Source: a bacterium (GTDB lineage Bacteria > Spirochaetota > Spirochaetia > Treponematales > Rectinemataceae). Taken from it: a stretch of 7,011 bases of DNA. The first letter of the stretch is position 1. The number at the start of each line of letters is the position of its first letter. The position numbers and the translations under genes are program-made. The DNA lies in NCBI GenBank assembly GCA_021813065.1, contig JAKALZ010000098.1:1-7011 (forward strand), given 5' to 3'. The notes beneath the pieces are model-generated. The model did not search any database. It had not been told where the DNA came from and saw only the letters and a list, made by a program, of their open reading frames with translations. Positions 4,811-7,011 of the stretch are shown in pieces.

Positions 4811-6211
4811 ATGCTGTTTTCAGTCGGAAATCTGGTAACGCTCGTCATCGTCATGGCGATGTTTGGCGCCTATCATCTGCTCACCGCCGACAATCGATCG
4901 CTTGAAAAGCTGAAACGGATGGGCGAGAAGCTCAAAGGCGAGCTCGGCTCTTATGTCGAATCGAAATCCGAAGAGATAAAGCACTACGGAATCGATCTCG
5001 ACGTTCAACAAAAGGCGGCCAAGGTCGTTCTTGAGAAGATTCAAGAAGCCCAGAGCGCGATCGACGAAAAATCCGACTCTATCACAGAAATAGCCAATCG
5101 CTTCAAAGACTACGACAACATTCTTTCGCAGCTCATGGATATGACCAAACGCGTGGACCAGAACATCGCGCACCTCGCCGAAAAAAACGACTACATCGAA
5201 ACCCTCGCTCGCCGGCTCGAGAGCGCGGGCAAAAAAATGGACAGCATCGAGGCTGAGATGCCGAAGGTCAAGGAGCAATTTGCGCTCGACGCGAAGCGGA
5301 TCCTCGACGGATTCCGCGACGATATCCTCGACCAGCTCCGCGAGCGACTCACGGAAATCGTCGAAAAATTCGAGCTGTCGAGAGCGGACGCACAGACAGC
5401 CATTGATCAGGCGTCCTCGCTCCGCGAGCAGATCGACACTATGACCGCTAATTCGCTCGAAGCAGCCGCCTCGAGGGCGCGCTCTATCGAAGACACTGCC
5501 TTCTCCACGCTTCGCGGCCACATCGCGGCAGGCTTCGACGATCTGTCGCGCCACACCGAAGAACGGCTCGCGGCAATCGCGCAGCAACTCGAATCTCAGT
5601 CGCGGAACTCCGAGGAGGCGCTCAAAACCCTCTCTTCTTCGACCGCCTCGCAGGTCTCAGACACGGAGCGGCGACTCGCGGAGGCGAAGGCCGCGCTCAA
5701 CGCGATGTCGGCGGAAATGGCCCGCGTCCAGAAGGAGACGACCGAAACAGCTTCAGCGCTCGTCGCGCGCTTCAAAGCCGAACGCGGCGCTCTCGAAGAG
5801 CAGTTCGCCCAATTTGGGCAAGCCTTCGAGGCTCACCGCGCATCCTTCGAAAAGGAATTCCTCGGGGAAATTTCTTCGCTTCGCGCATCGTTGGACGAGA
5901 CCAAGAGCCGAAGCGCCGAACTCAAAGGAGCGGCGGAAGGCAATGTCGCCGAGGCCTTTGGCGCGTTCGAGCAGAGTATCAGCGCCGAACTCGAGGCGAG
6001 ACGACATGTGATGGACGAGCAGATCGACAGCTGGCTCAGCTCGATGGACGCGAAGATTCGCAAGGTGTCACAGGACGCGCTCGAACAGAGGAAAGCGGAA
6101 GAAGCCCGTCTCGCGCAAGAAGTGAGCTCCGAACTCAAACGGATAAAAGATAACCTCTATACCCAGACCCAAAAGATTGAGCGGGATATAGAGGCTTTCA
6201 AGAGCGTCTAA
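4811..6211 (+). CDS. Membrane-anchored coiled-coil protein, SpiroCoCo-like
   Basis: A 466-residue protein with one N-terminal hydrophobic helix (about 7-24, NLVTLVIVMAMFGAYHLL). The rest, from about 28 to the end, is charged and Ala/Glu/Leu/Lys-rich with heptad-like spacing and essentially no Pro or Gly breaks, so it should be one long coiled coil. Basic residues follow the helix at once (LEKLKRMGEKLK), so by the positive-inside rule the coiled coil should be cytoplasmic and tethered to the inner membrane. It matches what I know of the SpiroCoCo coiled-coil proteins of spirochaetes. Their function is not established; a cytoskeletal or cell-shape role is only inference. No enzymatic motif is visible. 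The ATG has AAGGAG five to six bases upstream. The gene is divergent from rpsU and convergent with deoD. Similarity to other coiled coils (Apolipoprotein- or SMC-like) would be compositional and should not be read as homology. Confidence 0.9.
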   Translation: MLFSVGNLVTLVIVMAMFGAYHLLTADNRSLEKLKRMGEKLKGELGSYVESKSEEIKHYGIDLDVQQKAAKVVLEKIQEAQSAIDEKSDSITEIANRFKDYDNILSQLMDMTKRVDQNIAHLAEKNDYIETLARRLESAGKKMDSIEAEMPKVKEQFALDAKRILDGFRDDILDQLRERLTEIVEKFELSRADAQTAIDQASSLREQIDTMTANSLEAAASRARSIEDTAFSTLRGHIAAGFDDLSRHTEERLAAIAQQLESQSRNSEEALKTLSSSTASQVSDTERRLAEAKAALNAMSAEMARVQKETTETASALVARFKAERGALEEQFAQFGQAFEAHRASFEKEFLGEISSLRASLDETKSRSAELKGAAEGNVAEAFGAFEQSISAELEARRHVMDEQIDSWLSSMDAKIRKVSQDALEQRKAEEARLAQEVSSELKRIKDNLYTQTQKIERDIEAFKSV

Positions 6212-6307
6212 AATTTCGGGCGGGCGCTCCGTATATCGCGTGAGCGCGCATGAAACCAGGTGCGCGCATGCAGCCAGGTGCGCCCCTTTATCGCCGCGCC
6301 AGATCAA
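6212..6307. other. Convergent intergenic region
   Basis: The gap between the coiled-coil stop codon and the deoD stop codon holds a six-base-pair hairpin, GCGCTC (6224-6229) with GAGCGC (6242-6247) and a 12-base loop, then a tandem repeat. Neither strand shows a GC hairpin followed by a real T-run, so no standard terminator is evident for either gene. Confidence 0.5.
6244..6284. repeat. Two tandem 18-bp units plus a partial third
   Basis: GCGCGCATGAAACCAGGT (6244-6261) is followed directly by GCGCGCATGCAGCCAGGT (6262-6279). They match at 16 of 18 positions, and GCGC of a third unit follows. GCGCGC in each unit is itself palindromic. Confidence 0.75.
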
Positions 6308-7011
6308 TCAGGCAAATATCGCCTCGAGCGCCACTTCCATCATCGCGCGGAACGATATCTGTCGCTCCTCCGAGGTCGTTGTCTCGCCTGTTACCAGGTG
6401 ATCCGACACGGTGAGCACCGAGAGCGCTTCGCAGCCATACTTCGCTGCCAGCGTGTAGAGCTCAGCAGTCTCCATCTCCACCGCCACCACGCCGAATTTC
6501 GCCCACAGCTTCCACTGATCGGGATCTTCCGTATAGAACATGTCCGAGCTCAGCACAGGCCCCGCGAACACCTTGAGTTTTCTCGCCGAAGCCGCGTCCC
6601 ACGCCGCCTTGAGCAGCGAGAACGAAGCTGTCGGGGCGTAATCCATCCCGCTGAAGCGCACCTGGTTCACCGCCGAATCCGTGCTGGAACTCATCGCGAG
6701 CACGATGTCGCGCACATTGACGTAGGAGTGCATGCCGCCGCAGGTGCCGATGCGTATGAGCCGCTTGACGCCGTAATCGCGGATCAGTTCGTTGACGTAG
6801 ATCGAGAGACTCGGCATGCCCATTCCAGTGCCCATCACCGAGACGGGCTGCCCCTTATAGAGGCCAGTGTAGCCGAACATATTGCGGACTTCGTTGAAAC
6901 GCACTGGATTTTCCAGGTAATTTTCCGCGACGAACTTCGCTCGAAGCGGATCGCCGGGGAGAAGAATCTTGTCGGCGATTTGTCCCTTTTGCGCAGCGAT
7001 GTGAATGCTCA
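6308..7011 (-). CDS. deoD: Purine nucleoside phosphorylase (DeoD type), start codon cut by the right edge
   Basis: This enzyme cleaves purine (deoxy)nucleosides with phosphate to the free base and (deoxy)ribose-1-phosphate, in cytoplasmic purine salvage. The frame stays open to the window edge, where the minus strand begins TG-AGC-ATT-CAC. One missing base would make an ATG (or GTG/TTG) and the sequence [20 protein letters not shown], the normal start of the family. So only one base of the gene should be missing, giving 234 residues. With that numbering, active-site residues of hexameric bacterial PNPs fall in register: His4, Gly20, Arg24, Arg43, Arg87, Met180-Glu181 (VEMET), Ser203, catalytic Asp204 (TVSDH) and Arg217 (ERQ). 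Position 90, Ser in E. coli, is Thr here (RIGTCGG), keeping the phosphate-facing hydroxyl. A GTG at 6904 would give a shorter frame that lacks the phosphate-binding loop and is not the real start. The gene converges on the coiled-coil gene and appears unrelated to the translation cluster. Confidence 0.97.
   Translation of the reverse strand, partial: SIHIAAQKGQIADKILLPGDPLRAKFVAENYLENPVRFNEVRNMFGYTGLYKGQPVSVMGTGMGMPSLSIYVNELIRDYGVKRLIRIGTCGGMHSYVNVRDIVLAMSSSTDSAVNQVRFSGMDYAPTASFSLLKAAWDAASARKLKVFAGPVLSSDMFYTEDPDQWKLWAKFGVVAVEMETAELYTLAAKYGCEALSVLTVSDHLVTGETTTSEERQISFRAMMEVALEAIFA

Noticed and set aside
4820..5587. A 255-codon open frame on the minus strand inside the coiled-coil gene
   Set aside because: It lies wholly within the rightward gene and mirrors its codon pattern. 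It has no start signal, and the plus-strand protein has a clear membrane helix and heptads.

Overview
The window looks like chromosomal DNA of a spirochaete, probably a moderately GC-rich relative of Treponema (GC in the mid-50s per cent by eye). The main evidence is a membrane-anchored, wholly coiled-coil protein of the kind named SpiroCoCo in spirochaetes, and a def-fmt-PASTA gene order that I recall from Treponema genomes. The lineage call is inference; no ribosomal RNA is present. Nearly all the sequence is housekeeping or conserved lineage-specific genes. There is no sign of phage, IS element, CRISPR array or defence island.

Layout, left to right. Positions 1-4585 hold a leftward (minus-strand) run of six genes. 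In transcription order these are rpsU (ribosomal protein S21), a DUF192 lipoprotein, a 207-bp GC-rich gap, def (peptide deformylase), fmt (methionyl-tRNA formyltransferase), a PASTA-domain membrane protein without a kinase domain, and a conserved protein of unknown function cut by the left edge. Def and fmt are 10 bp apart; the PASTA gene and the last gene overlap in a TGATG. Positions 4586-4810 hold divergent control sequences: a near-consensus promoter for rpsU, an 8-bp inverted repeat that may be an operator, and a weaker promoter for the rightward coiled-coil gene (4811-6211). A 96-bp convergent gap (6212-6307) carries a small tandem repeat. The leftward deoD gene (purine nucleoside phosphorylase) fills the right end; only the first base of its start codon lies outside the window.

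Functionally, fmt and def act at opposite ends of one cycle: Fmt formylates initiator Met-tRNA and Def removes the formyl group from the new protein. rpsU adds a further initiation-linked component. The PASTA protein and its partner appear to be envelope or cell-cycle related genes attached to this translation cluster.

The observation most worth following is rpsU. The only upstream in-frame ATG overlaps the -10 hexamer of a strong promoter and is therefore probably not transcribed. The strong Shine-Dalgarno sequence lies directly before an in-frame ATT-ATC pair, so S21 may start at a non-canonical AUU or AUC codon. Second-rank observations are an attenuator-like set of hairpins between rpsU and the lipoprotein gene, a 12-bp motif shared by two intergenic regions, and a structured gap upstream of def.
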